Origin: Dechloromonas denitrificans
GTDB lineage: Bacteria > Pseudomonadota > Gammaproteobacteria > Burkholderiales > Rhodocyclaceae
Assembly: GCF_001551835.1 (NCBI RefSeq)
Contig: NZ_LODL01000002.1
Coordinates: 1-64,000, forward strand
DNA: 64,000 nucleotides
Direction of reading: 5' to 3'
A program made the position numbers and the translations under genes. Of this stretch, positions 47,166-61,200 are shown one piece after another (positions within the stretch are counted from its first letter, which is position 1; the number at the start of each line of letters is the position of its first letter). Under the pieces are notes generated by a model, which was not told the DNA's origin, made no database searches, and worked only from the letters and a program-made list of their open reading frames with translations.

Positions 47166-47174
47166 ATTATAGCA
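47166..47174 (-). promoter_or_regulatory. extended -10 promoter for rpsB
   Basis: The minus strand reads TGC-TATAAT, a perfect -10 with extended TGN. No good -35 is visible at 16-18 bases. Transcription would start near 47159, giving a leader of roughly 150 nt before rpsB, room for S2 autoregulation. Confidence 0.65.
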
Positions 47175-47189
47175 GCAGAACGGGCAACT

Positions 47190-47209
47190 AAAAAGCCTGT
47201 TGGCAGGCT
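47190..47209 (-). terminator. rho-independent terminator of rmlD
   Basis: On the minus strand AGCCTG-CCAA-CAGGCT is followed by TTTT. The stem begins at the first base after the stop codon, so the terminator directly abuts the gene. It also lies upstream of the rpsB promoter and insulates it. Confidence 0.7.
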
Positions 47210-48120
47210 CAGTAACCATTTTGCTTAAGTGCGAGCAGTTGTAGCATGCGCTCGAGATAAGGCTGCCAGTCCGGCATCTGCAATCCGAAATCGTTTTCGA
47301 GACGGCCGCAGTCGAGCCGGGAATTCAACGGATGGCGGGCCGCGCTCGGATATTCGCCACTGGCAATCGGCCGAATCGCCGCCGGCCGCAAACGAAGATT
47401 GAAGCCGGGCGCCGCCGATGCCAAACCGACAATGGTCTGCGCAAAGGCATGCCAGTTGACCGGGCGCGCCGCAGCCAGGTGATAAAGCCGGTTTTCGCCC
47501 TTTTCGAGCAGTTGACCGCGCCGCACCATGGCCAGCACCACGCCGGTCACTGTCGCGACCAAGGCGGCCGGCGTCGGCGAACCGAACTGATCGGCGACCA
47601 CGTCGAGCGCCTCCTTTTCCCGGGCCAGGCGCAGGATGGTCTTGATGAAATTGCCGCCCCGCGCGCCAAAGACCCAACTAGTCCGGAAAATCAGCGACTT
47701 GCCGCCGGCCGCACGAATTGCCTCGTCGCCGGCTAATTTGCTGCGGCCGTACGCGGAAAGCGGCCCGGTCTGATCGCCTTCCAGATAGGGCGTAACCTTG
47801 GTGCCATCATAAACGTAGTCGGTCGAATAATGGACGAGCAAGGCGCCAAGCCGCGCCGCTTCTTCAGCCAAAATCCCCGGCGCCACGGCATTGATGCGGA
47901 ACGCCTTCTCTACCTCAGACTCGGCTTTGTCCACCGCGGTATACGCCGCCGCATTGACGATCACCGCGGGCTTGAGATCACGCACCAGGGAACGAATCTG
48001 ATCGGCATCGGATAAATCGCAGGCAGCACGCCCGACGGCAGCGACCTGACCGTGCGGCGCCAGCGAACGCTGCAATTGCCAACCAATCTGACCATCCTTG
48101 CCGAGGAGAAGAATACTCAT
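47209..48120 (-). CDS. rmlD: dTDP-4-dehydrorhamnose reductase
   Basis: 303 aa from ATG at 48120 (MSILLLGKDGQIGWQL) with AGGA upstream. SDR-fold: GKDGQIG nucleotide-binding loop, CDLSDADQIRSLV, VNAAAYTAVDKAESE, STDYVYDG, the catalytic YGRSK, and RTSWVFG. Final step of dTDP-L-rhamnose synthesis for surface polysaccharide. The other rml genes are not in the window, so this copy is separated from rmlBAC. Confidence 0.93.
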   Translation of the reverse strand: MSILLLGKDGQIGWQLQRSLAPHGQVAAVGRAACDLSDADQIRSLVRDLKPAVIVNAAAYTAVDKAESEVEKAFRINAVAPGILAEEAARLGALLVHYSTDYVYDGTKVTPYLEGDQTGPLSAYGRSKLAGDEAIRAAGGKSLIFRTSWVFGARGGNFIKTILRLAREKEALDVVADQFGSPTPAALVATVTGVVLAMVRRGQLLEKGENRLYHLAAARPVNWHAFAQTIVGLASAAPGFNLRLRPAAIRPIASGEYPSAARHPLNSRLDCGRLENDFGLQMPDWQPYLERMLQLLALKQNGY

Positions 48121-48181
48121 CACCCATTCCTGCATCGAAAACCGGTAAGACGGCAAGTATGCCATCCCGCTCGGCCCGGCT

Positions 48182-48209
48182 TTGAGAAACAGGGGCCATC
48201 ATTTATCCT
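48182..48209 (+). promoter_or_regulatory. weak candidate promoter for map-glnD
   Basis: TTGAGA (48182-48187), 16-base spacer, TATCCT (48204-48209) on the plus strand. Start point would be near 48216, giving a short leader before the map ATG. Confidence 0.3.
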
Positions 48210-48239
48210 TGCCCCTCTCCAACGCAGAACAGAACAGCC

Positions 48240-49040
48240 ATGAGCATCACGATCAAGACGCCTGAAGAAATCGAAAAAATGCGCGTCGCCGGGCGCCTCG
48301 CCGCCGAGGTTCTCGACTATATCGAGCCTTATGTGAAACCCGGCATCACCACGGAAGAACTCGACCGCCTGTGTCACGACCTGATGGTCAATGTCCAAGG
48401 CTGCGTCCCGGCACCGCTCAATTACGCGCCGTCCGGATATGACCCCTATCCAAAATCGATCTGCACCTCGATCAACCAGCAGGTTTGCCACGGCGTACCC
48501 GGCGACCGCGCCCTGAAGAACGGCGACATCATCAATCTGGACATCACAACGATCAAGGATGGTTACCACGGCGACACCAGCCGGATGTTCGTCGTCGGCG
48601 AAGGCTCGATTCAAGCCAAGCGTCTGTGTGAAATCACCTTCGAGTGCATGTGGCTGGGCATTTCGGTCGTTCGCCCCGGCGCCTACCTGGGCGACATTGG
48701 TGCCGTCATCCAGAAATATGCCGAGAAGAACGGCTACTCGGTGGTACGTGAATTTTGCGGCCACGGCATCGGCAAGAAATTTCACGAAGACCCGCAGGTC
48801 CTGCATTACGGCAAGGCCGGCACCGGCCCCAAGCTGGAGCCAGGCATGATGTTTACCATCGAGCCGATGATCAACGCCGGCAAGGCGGCCATTCGCGAGA
48901 TGGCCGACGGCTGGACCATCGTCACCAAGGATCGCAGCCTCTCGGCGCAGTGGGAACACACGATCCTGGTCACCGAGACCGGCTATGAAGTGATGACCCT
49001 GTCGGCCAATTGTCGCCCAAAACCTGACTGGATCAAATGA
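48240..49040 (+). CDS. map: type I methionine aminopeptidase
   Basis: 266 aa. Removes N-terminal Met from nascent proteins. Metal ligands: D in [19 protein letters not shown] (two Asp), H in [19 protein letters not shown] in MFTIEPMIN and in the terminal [14 protein letters not shown]. Cytoplasmic, ribosome-associated. Usually near rpsB-tsf, and here 1.2 kb away, transcribed in the other direction. It overlaps glnD by 4 bases. Confidence 0.97.
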   Translation: MSITIKTPEEIEKMRVAGRLAAEVLDYIEPYVKPGITTEELDRLCHDLMVNVQGCVPAPLNYAPSGYDPYPKSICTSINQQVCHGVPGDRALKNGDIINLDITTIKDGYHGDTSRMFVVGEGSIQAKRLCEITFECMWLGISVVRPGAYLGDIGAVIQKYAEKNGYSVVREFCGHGIGKKFHEDPQVLHYGKAGTGPKLEPGMMFTIEPMINAGKAAIREMADGWTIVTKDRSLSAQWEHTILVTETGYEVMTLSANCRPKPDWIK

Positions 49041-51598
49041 TGATCGGCAACGTGGCGGCGCTGCGCGCCGAGGTCAAGGAGCGCCAGCTCAAGCTGCAAC
49101 AGGAGTACGAGCGTACCGGCGATGCCTGCGCCCTGCTCCGCGGGCGTAGCGCCGGCGTCGATGAGGTCCTGTGCAAGCTGTGGACATCGCTCGACTTTCC
49201 CGCCACCCTGGCACTGGCCGCCGTTGGCGGCTACGGCCGCGGCGAACTGTTCCCCTCCTCCGACATCGATCTGCTGATCCTGCTGCCACAGGAGGCCTGC
49301 CCGGCCCTGCAGGAAAAACTGGAAACGCTGATCGGCCACTTCTGGGACATCGGCCTTGAAATCGGCCATAGCGTCCGCACCATCCAGGAATGCCTGGAGG
49401 AAGCCAGCAACGACATCACGGTGCAAACCGCCTTGCTCGAAGCGCGCCTGCTGACCGGCAACGAAAAGCTGTTTGCCACCTTCGAAAAGCGCTTGCACGG
49501 CAACCTCGACCCGCTGCTTTTCTTCGAAGCCAAGAAACTGGAGCAGCAGGAGCGCTACCTGCGCTTCAACGAAACGCCGTTCAGCCTGGAGCCGAACTGC
49601 AAGGACTCGCCCGGCGGTCAACGCGATCTGCAGGTCATTTTCTGGATTGCCAAGGCCGCCGGCTACGGCGGCACCTGGCATGAACTGCACCAGAGCGGCA
49701 TCCTGACCCATGAGGGCATCACGCTGGCCGAGAGTTGCGAGGAATTCCTGCGTCACCTGCGCATCCGGCTGCACCTGCAGGCCGGTCGCCGCGAAGACCG
49801 CCTGCTCTTCGATTACCAGAACACGCTGGCCGAACGCTTCGGCTTTGTCTCGACCGATGCCCGGCGGGCCTCCGAACAGTTGATGCAGGTCTACTACCGC
49901 AACGCCAAGGCGGTGACGCTGATCAACACCATCCTGCTGCAGAACATGGGTGCCGCCCTTTCGCCGGAAAGCGAGCAGGTGCCGCAGGTGCTTGACGAGG
50001 ACTTCCAGTCGGTCGGTAACCTGCTCGACATTCGCGACGAGAAACTGTTCGAACGCAAACCCTCGGCCATTTTCGACAGTTTCCTGGCCATGCAGGAAAG
50101 CCATGAACTGCATGGCATGACTGCCCGCACCTTGCGCGCATTGTGGCGGGCCAGCGACCGGATCGGACCGGAGTTCCGCGCCGACCCGGCCAACCAGGCG
50201 GCCTTCATCCGGCTGTTCACGAGCCCGCGCGGTGTCGTCCACGAATTTCGCCGGATGAACCAGCTCGACATCCTCGGCGCCTACCTGCCCAATTTCGGCC
50301 GCATCGTCGGCCAGATGCAGCATGACCTGTTCCACGTCTACACCGTCGATCAGCACATCCTGCAGGTGATGCGCAACATCCGCCGCTTCACGATGAGCGA
50401 GTTCGCGCACGAGTACCCGCTGTGCGCCCGGGTCATGAGCGAGTTTGACCAGCCCTGGCTGCTCTATATCGCCGCCCTCTTCCACGATATCGCCAAGGGC
50501 CGCGGCGGCGACCATTCGGAACTTGGCACGGCCGACGCCCGCGTGTTCTGCGAGGAACACCGCCTCAGTACGCAAGATACCGAACTGGTGGTCTGGCTGG
50601 TCCGCAACCATCTGGTCATGTCACAGGTCGCCCAGAAGGAAGACCTGACCGACCCCGAGGTGATCAGCAATTTCAGCCGCCTGGTCGGCGACCTGCGCCA
50701 TCTGCAGGCCCTCTACCTGCTGACCCATGCCGATATTCGCGGCACCAGCCCGAAAGTCTGGAACCAGTGGAAGGGCAAGCTGCTGGCCGACCTCTTCTTC
50801 CAGACCCAGCATTATCTCGAACAGAAAGAAGCCCCCGCCCCGCACGGCATCATCGCCGAACGCCAGGCCGAAGCGATGCGCCTGCTCCGCTTCTTCGCGC
50901 TCTCCGACACCGTCCATGAACGGCTGTGGAAACAGCTCGACATGGTCTATTTCCTGCGCCACTCGGCCGAGGAAATCGCCTGGCACACGCGCTCGCTGCA
51001 TTACCGGATCTTCAACAACCAGCCGGTCGTCCGCGCCCGCCTGCATCAGGATGGCGAAGGCCTGCAGGTAATGGTCTACACGCAGGACCAGCCCGACCTC
51101 TTCGCCCGCATCGTCGGCTTCTTCGCCCGCGCCGGCTACAGCATCGTCGATGCCAAGATCCACACCACCGCCCACGGCTACGCGCTGGACAGCTTCGTCG
51201 TCCTCGACATCGAGAAACGCGACAACAATCGCGAGATGGTCGCCTACATCGAACACGAACTGGAGCATCGCCTGGTACACCAGACGCCGCCGGAAGCGCC
51301 GTCCGCCGGGCGCCTCTCGCGCCAGGTCAAGCACTTCCCGATCAAACCGGAAGCCAGCATCCGCGGCGACGAGCGCGGCACGCATTTCATCCTGTCGCTG
51401 ATCGCCGCCGACCGCCCCGGCCTGCTCTACGCCGTCGCCAACATCCTGGCCGAGCACCACGCCAACCTGCATACCGCCAAGATCACCACGCTCGGCGAGC
51501 GGGCCGAAGACGTTTTCCTGATCAGCGGTGGCGACCTGAACGAAAGTGCCAGCCGCATCCGCCTGGAAACGGAGCTGATGGATCAGCTGAAAATCTGA
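49037..51598 (+). CDS. glnD: bifunctional uridylyltransferase/uridylyl-removing enzyme GlnD
   Basis: 853 aa. Nitrogen sensor that uridylylates and deuridylylates PII proteins in response to glutamine. Nucleotidyltransferase motif [19 protein letters not shown] near residue 65; PII-UT region; HD phosphohydrolase ([21 protein letters not shown], around 470); two C-terminal ACT domains ([31 protein letters not shown] and [28 protein letters not shown]). Intact full length. The map-glnD pair is a frequent arrangement in beta- and gammaproteobacteria. Confidence 0.97.
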   Translation: MMIGNVAALRAEVKERQLKLQQEYERTGDACALLRGRSAGVDEVLCKLWTSLDFPATLALAAVGGYGRGELFPSSDIDLLILLPQEACPALQEKLETLIGHFWDIGLEIGHSVRTIQECLEEASNDITVQTALLEARLLTGNEKLFATFEKRLHGNLDPLLFFEAKKLEQQERYLRFNETPFSLEPNCKDSPGGQRDLQVIFWIAKAAGYGGTWHELHQSGILTHEGITLAESCEEFLRHLRIRLHLQAGRREDRLLFDYQNTLAERFGFVSTDARRASEQLMQVYYRNAKAVTLINTILLQNMGAALSPESEQVPQVLDEDFQSVGNLLDIRDEKLFERKPSAIFDSFLAMQESHELHGMTARTLRALWRASDRIGPEFRADPANQAAFIRLFTSPRGVVHEFRRMNQLDILGAYLPNFGRIVGQMQHDLFHVYTVDQHILQVMRNIRRFTMSEFAHEYPLCARVMSEFDQPWLLYIAALFHDIAKGRGGDHSELGTADARVFCEEHRLSTQDTELVVWLVRNHLVMSQVAQKEDLTDPEVISNFSRLVGDLRHLQALYLLTHADIRGTSPKVWNQWKGKLLADLFFQTQHYLEQKEAPAPHGIIAERQAEAMRLLRFFALSDTVHERLWKQLDMVYFLRHSAEEIAWHTRSLHYRIFNNQPVVRARLHQDGEGLQVMVYTQDQPDLFARIVGFFARAGYSIVDAKIHTTAHGYALDSFVVLDIEKRDNNREMVAYIEHELEHRLVHQTPPEAPSAGRLSRQVKHFPIKPEASIRGDERGTHFILSLIAADRPGLLYAVANILAEHHANLHTAKITTLGERAEDVFLISGGDLNESASRIRLETELMDQLKI

Positions 51599-51610
51599 TC
51601 CGGGCAGGAT

Positions 51611-51670
51611 TGCCGGGCCACCCCGGCAGTCCTGCGGTCAACCGGCCAAAAACCTCGATTTCTGGCCGGT
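51611..51670. terminator. two stem-loops between convergent glnD and mtnP
   Basis: First: TGCCGGG-CCAC-CCCGGCA (51611-51628, 7 bp). Second: ACCGGCCA / TGGCCGGT (51641-51648 with 51663-51670, 8 bp). Neither has a long T-run; together they probably end both transcripts. Between them lies CCTGCGGTCAACCGG, a one-base variant of the recurrent CTGCGGTCGAC motif. Confidence 0.6.
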
Positions 51671-51677
51671 TCTGCGC

Positions 51678-52445
51678 TTAAACCGAAGCCGCCGGCGGGC
51701 AGTTGTTCTGACAACCGACCAGCCCTTCGATGACACTGCGCACGCGGCCCATCGCTTCATGCAGGACCACTTCCAGACTCTCGAAACGAATGCCGTTGGC
51801 ACTGCTGCCGCGACCGGCGGCATGGTTGGCGACAACGTTGATCGCCGCGTAGGGCAAATTCAGCTCACGGGCCAGCGCCGCTTCCGGCATGCCGGTCATG
51901 CCGACCACGTCGACGCCATCCTTTTCGAAGCGATTGATCTCGGCGGCAGTCTCCAGACGCGGTCCCTGCGTCGCGCCATAGACGGCACCGACCTTGACAT
52001 CGATGGCCAGCGCCTCGGCGGCCTCGCGAATCCGTTCCCGCAATTCGGCATCGTAGGGCTCGGTAAAGTCGATGTGGGTCACCGGGCTGGCCACGCCGTC
52101 GAAAAAGGTCGATTTCCGGCCCCAGGTGTAATCGATGATCTGATGCGGCAGGACGATGTCGCCCGGCTGCAGGTCGCTGCGAATGCTGCCGACCGAGGCG
52201 ACGGAAATGACGCCGACCGCCTTGTGATGATGCAGCGCCCACAGATTGGCGCGGTAATTGACCATGTGCGGCGGAATGGTGTGACCGTAGCCGTGGCGCG
52301 GCAGGAACATCACCGGCTTGCCGCAGATTTCACCGAAGACCACCGCGCCGGAGGCTTCGCCAAACGGCGTACGGACCACCTCGCGGTGCGAAACATCGAG
52401 ATTGGACAGCGTCGTCAGACCGCTGCCGCCAATGATTGCCAACAT
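51678..52445 (-). CDS. mtnP: S-methyl-5'-thioinosine/thioadenosine phosphorylase (PNP/MTAP family)
   Basis: 255 aa. LAIIGGSGLTTL phosphate loop, LPRHGYGHTIPPHMVNYRAN, SVGSIRSDLQPGDIVLPHQIIDYT, VYGATQGPRLET and the base-site block VDVVGMTGMPEAALAREL. It salvages the methylthio-ribosyl purine left from polyamine or quorum-signal synthesis. The S-methylthioinosine-specific subgroup is likely from overall resemblance, but substrate preference cannot be proven by eye. Last gene of the smc operon; hpt two genes upstream fits purine salvage. Its C-terminus has two Cys (VGCQNNCPP). Confidence 0.87.
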   Translation of the reverse strand: MLAIIGGSGLTTLSNLDVSHREVVRTPFGEASGAVVFGEICGKPVMFLPRHGYGHTIPPHMVNYRANLWALHHHKAVGVISVASVGSIRSDLQPGDIVLPHQIIDYTWGRKSTFFDGVASPVTHIDFTEPYDAELRERIREAAEALAIDVKVGAVYGATQGPRLETAAEINRFEKDGVDVVGMTGMPEAALARELNLPYAAINVVANHAAGRGSSANGIRFESLEVVLHEAMGRVRSVIEGLVGCQNNCPPAASV

Positions 52446-52446
52446 T

Positions 52447-53148
52447 TTATTTTTTCCTTTCGGCCAGCAACGAAGCCAGCACCGGCACGACGTTCTTCAA
52501 CGACGGGTGTGAATTGCGGAATTTGCTCATCGCCAGCGTATTGTCGTCAAGCTTGCGATACAAGGCATGCCGGCGTTCGGCAGTGAATGGCAGGTCGCGC
52601 AGCGTCTTGCCGCCGTGATAGCCGACCAGCGTATCGCGGCCGATATCCTTGGCCTGCCAGGGAATCACCGTGCGGTCGACGAAATGCAACGCCTGTACGC
52701 TGGGCAGGCTGGCCGCCAGTTCGGCGACGGCGCGGTGGATTTTCTCGCGATAAGCCACCACCGCCTGCCCGGCATCGCTCGGCGCGGCACCGGTGACCTC
52801 GGCCGGCGCGCCCATCAACCAGCAGACCACCGTATCCGGCGCGAAGCCTTCAAGCTGGGCCCGCTGTTCGCCAGTCAGCGCCGTGACCTCGGCCTGCAGC
52901 AACTGCACCGCCGGATCGGCGACACGGGCCTGCGTCGCCGCCAGGCACTCGGCCAGCGAATCCAGCGCCAGCACTTGCAAGCCGCGGGCGGCCAGGGCCT
53001 GCGTCGCGTAACCGACGCCGCAGCCAATCTCCAGCACCCGCTGCCCGGGGACCAGCCCGGCCATCCATTCGTAGTCGCCGCGGCGGACGTAGTTCAGCCC
53101 TTCGGCCTCCCAGTAGCCGAGGAACTCGGCAACCGTTGCCCCGCTCAT
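52447..53148 (-). CDS. class I SAM-dependent methyltransferase
   Basis: 233 aa. Rossmann methyltransferase: GQRVLEIGCGVGYATQALAARGLQVLALDSLAE (SAM loop GCGVG), then AVQLLQAEV and VVCWLMGAP. The target is unknown. It lies between hpt and mtnP with 1-nt overlap or 1-nt gap, so it is firmly in the purine-salvage end of the operon. A substrate linked to purine or thiopurine chemistry is possible but unproven. Confidence 0.8.
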   Translation of the reverse strand: MSGATVAEFLGYWEAEGLNYVRRGDYEWMAGLVPGQRVLEIGCGVGYATQALAARGLQVLALDSLAECLAATQARVADPAVQLLQAEVTALTGEQRAQLEGFAPDTVVCWLMGAPAEVTGAAPSDAGQAVVAYREKIHRAVAELAASLPSVQALHFVDRTVIPWQAKDIGRDTLVGYHGGKTLRDLPFTAERRHALYRKLDDNTLAMSKFRNSHPSLKNVVPVLASLLAERKK

Positions 53149-53693
53149 CAGTCTTCCTTCATGGCGTAAATGGCCGGCAGATTGCGCCAGGCGCCATCGA
53201 CATCCATGCCGTAACCGAAGACGAAGCGATCCGGTACGGTCAACCCGACGAAATCGGCCGAAATGGGCTTGGCCTTGCCATTCAGCTTGTCGGTAAAGAC
53301 GGCGAGCAAGACTTCGGCGGCGCCGAGGCGCGTCAGGCTTTCCTTGACCGCAGCCAGCGTCACGCCCTCATCGAGAATATCGTCGACGACCAGCACGCTA
53401 CGCCCCTTGACCGAGGTCCACGGCGCCATCCGCCAGGAAATCTTGCCCCCCTGCGTTTCCGGGCCGTAACGGGTAGCGTGCAGGTAATCGAAGTCGAGCG
53501 GAAAATCGAGCTTGGGCAGCAGTTGACCGCAGAAGATCACGCCGCCGGTCATCACGCAGAGGACCAGCGGATTCTTGTCGGCCAACTGGCCGCGAATGCG
53601 ACCAGCCACCTGCGTCAATGCCTCCTGCACCGTTGCTTCGGAGTGAATAAGCTCGGCCTCGGCCAGCAGCTTGCGGGCTTTTTTCTCGTCCAT
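53148..53693 (-). CDS. hpt: hypoxanthine-guanine phosphoribosyltransferase
   Basis: 181 aa from ATG at 53693 ([15 protein letters not shown]), whose first base is shared with the galU stop. PRPP-binding loop SVLVVDDILDEGVTL, and LCVMTGGVIFCGQLLPKLDFP at the start of the fold. C-terminal FVFGYGMDVDGAWRNLPAIY is typical of this branch. Salvages hypoxanthine/guanine to IMP/GMP. The longer open frame upstream lies inside galU. Confidence 0.92.
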   Translation of the reverse strand: MDEKKARKLLAEAELIHSEATVQEALTQVAGRIRGQLADKNPLVLCVMTGGVIFCGQLLPKLDFPLDFDYLHATRYGPETQGGKISWRMAPWTSVKGRSVLVVDDILDEGVTLAAVKESLTRLGAAEVLLAVFTDKLNGKAKPISADFVGLTVPDRFVFGYGMDVDGAWRNLPAIYAMKED

Positions 53694-54564
53694 CAGTTCC
53701 CCAGCGTCTTCAGGTAAGCATCGAAGGCCGGGCCGACTTCCGGGTGGCGCTGGCCAAAAACGACCGTCGCCTGCAGATAGCCCAGCTTGGAACCGCAATC
53801 GTAGCGGGTTCCGGCATAACGGTAGGCCAGCACCTGCTCTTCGGAGAGTAGCGAGGCGATGCCGTCGGTCAACTGAATCTCGCCGCCGGAACCCGGTTTG
53901 ATATTTTCCAGATGGTGGAAGATGCGTGGCGTCAGGATGTAGCGCCCGACGACGGCCAGCGTCGACGGCGCCTCTTCCGGCTTCGGCTTTTCGACGATGG
54001 CATTCACCTGTTCCAGGCGATCGGCCACGCTGCGCGCATCGACGATGCCGTAGCTCTTGGTGTCGGCCCGCGGCACATCCTGCACGCCGAGCACCGAGCA
54101 GCGGTAGTAGTCGAAGGTGTCGGTCATCTGCTTCATCACCGGCACCTTGTCGCCATCGAGCAGGTCGTCGGCGAGCAGCACGGCAAACGGCTCGTCGCCG
54201 ATCACCGGCTTGGCGCACAGTACGGCATGGCCGAGACCAAGCGCTTCGGCTTGGCGGATATAGATGCAGTTGATGTTCTTCGGAATCATGTTGCGGACGA
54301 ATTCCAGCATCTCGTCCTTGCCGCGTGCCGCCAGTTCCGATTCCAGCTCGTAGGCCTTGTCGAAATGGTCCTCGATGGCGCGCTTGGAACGACCGGTGAC
54401 GAAAATCATGTCGGTAATACCGGCCGCCACCGCTTCCTCGACCGCATACTGGATCAGCGGCTTATCGACGATGGGCAGCATTTCTTTCGGGCTGGCCTTG
54501 GTCGCCGGCAGGAAACGTGTGCCCATGCCGGCCACCGGGAATACGGCCTTTCTGACTTTTTTCA

Positions 54565-54565
<1 letters not shown>
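53693..54565 (-). CDS. galU: UTP-glucose-1-phosphate uridylyltransferase
   Basis: 290 aa. Makes UDP-glucose for surface polysaccharides. [67 protein letters not shown] and the late [11 protein letters not shown] are all present. The start overlaps the ligA stop by one base (TAATG). Confidence 0.97.
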
Positions 54566-58235
<3,670 letters not shown>

Positions 58236-61200
58236 TTACGCCGCATCCCTCATCTTCAAAGCTTCTTCGATATCCACTTCCACGACCCGCGAAACGCCGG
58301 ATTCCTGCATCGTCACGCCGACCAGTTGCTCGGCCATTTCCATGGCGATTTTATTATGGGAAATGAATAGGAACTGCGTATTGGCGGACATTTTCTGCAC
58401 CATGCCACAAAAACGCTCGGTATTAGTATCGTCCAGCGGCGCGTCGACCTCGTCAAGCAGGCAGAACGGCGCCGGGTTGAGCTGGAACATCGAGAAGACC
58501 AGCGCAATCGCCGTCAGCGCCTTTTCGCCGCCGGACAGCAAATGGATGGTCGAATTCTTCTTGCCCGGCGGCTGGGCGATGACCTGGACGCCGGCATCGA
58601 GGATTTCCTCACCGGTCATCACCAACTCGGCCCTGCCGCCGCCGAACAGTTCGGGGAAAAGTTGCCCAAAATGGCCGTTGACCGTGTCAAACGTGCTCTG
58701 CAGCAGATCGCGCGTCTCGCGGTCGATGCGGCGGATAGCGTTTTCCAGGGTTTCCATCGCCTCGTTGAGGTCAGCCGCCTGCATGTCAAGGTAGCCCTTA
58801 CGCTCGGTCGCCGTTTCCAGTTCCTGCAGCGCCGCCAGATTGACCGCACCGAGATCGGCAATGGCGTTGCCGAGCCGGGTGATTTCGCCCTGCAGGCTGG
58901 CCGGCCGGGCATTGCCCAGCTCCGGCAGCAGGGCTTCCTCGTCGGCCCCGGCTTCCAGCAATTGTTGCGCGAACTGCTCGGTATTCAGCGCCGCTGCCTG
59001 CTCCTTCAGCTTCAGGTCACCAATCCGGACGCGCAGCGGCTCCAGGCTCTGCTCGATCTTCAGGCGCTGCTCTTCCAGGCCGCGCAGACCGTTGGTCGCC
59101 GCCTCCAGCGCATCGCGCTTCTCGGCCAGCGCCTTTTCCTTTTCCTGACGCAATTCGAGCGCCGCCTGCAGGTTGTCTTCCATGACATCCGGCGGCGCTG
59201 CTTCGACCTGTTCGGCGCACTGCGCCCGGTCCTTCTCGATCCGGTTCAACTCGCGCTGGGCGGTGGCCTGCTGGGCAAAGATGTCCTGCAACTTGCTTTC
59301 CGACTCGCGCAGCGAGAACTGCGCCTCGCGCAGCGCCCGATCGTAGTCCGAATTACGCTCGCGCTCGGCGCGCACGGCCCGCTCGGCTTCGTCCAGCCGG
59401 GCCTGCGCCCCGGCCACCAGCACGCGAATCCGCCCGAGGCCGTCGCGGATCTCGGCGATTCGCTCGTCGGCCGACATGTCGCGCTCGCGCTCGCTTTCCT
59501 CTTCCTCGGCCAGTTCGGCCATCTGCTCCTGCAGACGCTCCTTCTGTTCGCGATAACGCTCGATGGCCTGGCTCAGCTTGAGCACTTCAAGCTGCACGGC
59601 GTGCACGCGCTGCTGGCGGTCGGTGATGTAGTGGCGGGTTTCGGTGACTTCCTCGCGCTTGTCGTCGAGTTGCTCGTCGAGCACGGCCAGTTGCTCGCGA
59701 ATGCCCTCGGCCTTTTCCTCGAAAGCGGCGACGCCTTCGGCCAGCGCTTCGATTTCGCGCTGGCGTTCGAGCAGGCCGTGTTCGCTCTTGTCGGGCGCGA
59801 AGAAGGTCAGGCTGGAACGGGTCAGGATGTCGCCGGTCTTGGTGACCAACGCGACGCCGGCCGGCAGGTCGGCCCGCACAGCCAGTGCCGCATCAAGGCT
59901 CTCGGCCGTGCGCACGCCGCCCAGCCAGTCGGCGAGCACGGCGGCCAGCGCCGGTTTGTCGCAACGCACCTGCTGGCCGAGATTACCGGCGGTGGACGTG
60001 CTGTCAGGAGCAAAATCCGTCGCCGGCGGAAAGACGACGCTCAAGCGGGCATCCGGCCGGTCGTGTAACCATTCGTCGAGCTTGGCCGGATCGTCGCAGG
60101 CAATGGCGCTCAAACGTTCGCGCAACACCGCCTCGACCGCCGATTCCCAGCCTGCTTCGACATGGATCTGCTGCCACAGCGGCAAGGCGGCATCGAGGCC
60201 GTGACGATGCAGCCATTCGGGCAATTTGCCGCTCCGCTGCGTCCGCGCCTGCATTTGCTCCAGCGCGGCACGGCGCGCCTGGCCGGCCGCCAGTTCGCGC
60301 TCGATACGCTGCAATTCCTCCTGCACTTGCCGGCGCGAGGCTTCCAGTTGCGGCAACTCGTGCTGCAACTGTTGCAGGTGGTCCTGATCGCCGGCCAGTT
60401 CCTCGCGCAGCAGCGCCAGCTCCTCTTCCTTCTCGGCCAGATCCATCGCGTCCGGCGCATCCTGCCCGCCCGCCTCGTCGCGCAGGCGTTCCCGGCGTTG
60501 GACGATGGCCTGCAGCGCCCGCTGCGCATGCGACTTGTTGGTCAGCTCGACTTCCAGCTTCTGCTCGCCATTGACCGTGCGTGCCTTCAGCCGCTGCAGT
60601 TCCTCCTGCGCCTGGGCGTGGCTTTCCTCGACCTGCGGTGCGATATTCATCTGCTGATCAAGGCGCTCTTCGGCTTCCTCGACCCGCAGGCGGGTGATTT
60701 CCTGCAACTCCTCCCAGCGCAGGCGGTCCTCGGCCAACTTTTCCGCCGTCGCCGACCACTGGGCCAGTTCGCCTTCCAGCTGGGCGAGCCGGGTTTCCAG
60801 CTGGCGCTGCGATTCGCGGCGGTGGCGGATTTCCGCTTCCAGCTTGGCGACTTCGGCATTGGCTGCGTACATCTCGCTCTGCGCCTGATGCAGGGCGTCA
60901 CCGGCGGCGAAATGCGTCTCGCGCATTTCCTCGGCCCGGGCCTCGGTCTCGCGCAAGGCGGCGCTCTGCGCTTCGAGCTCAGTCGTCGCCCGCTCGACTT
61001 CCAGCGACAGACGCTGGCGTTCGGCCTCCGCTTCCCGTTTGCGCAGCAGCCAGAGGATCTGCTGGCGCTGGACCAGTTGCTCGTTCAGCGCATGGTAGCG
61101 CCGCGCCACTTCGGCCTGCGACTCCAGGCGCTCCATCTGGTTGCCCAGTTCGAGCCGGATATCCTCGACGCGCAACAGGTTTTCACGGGTATCTTCCAGT

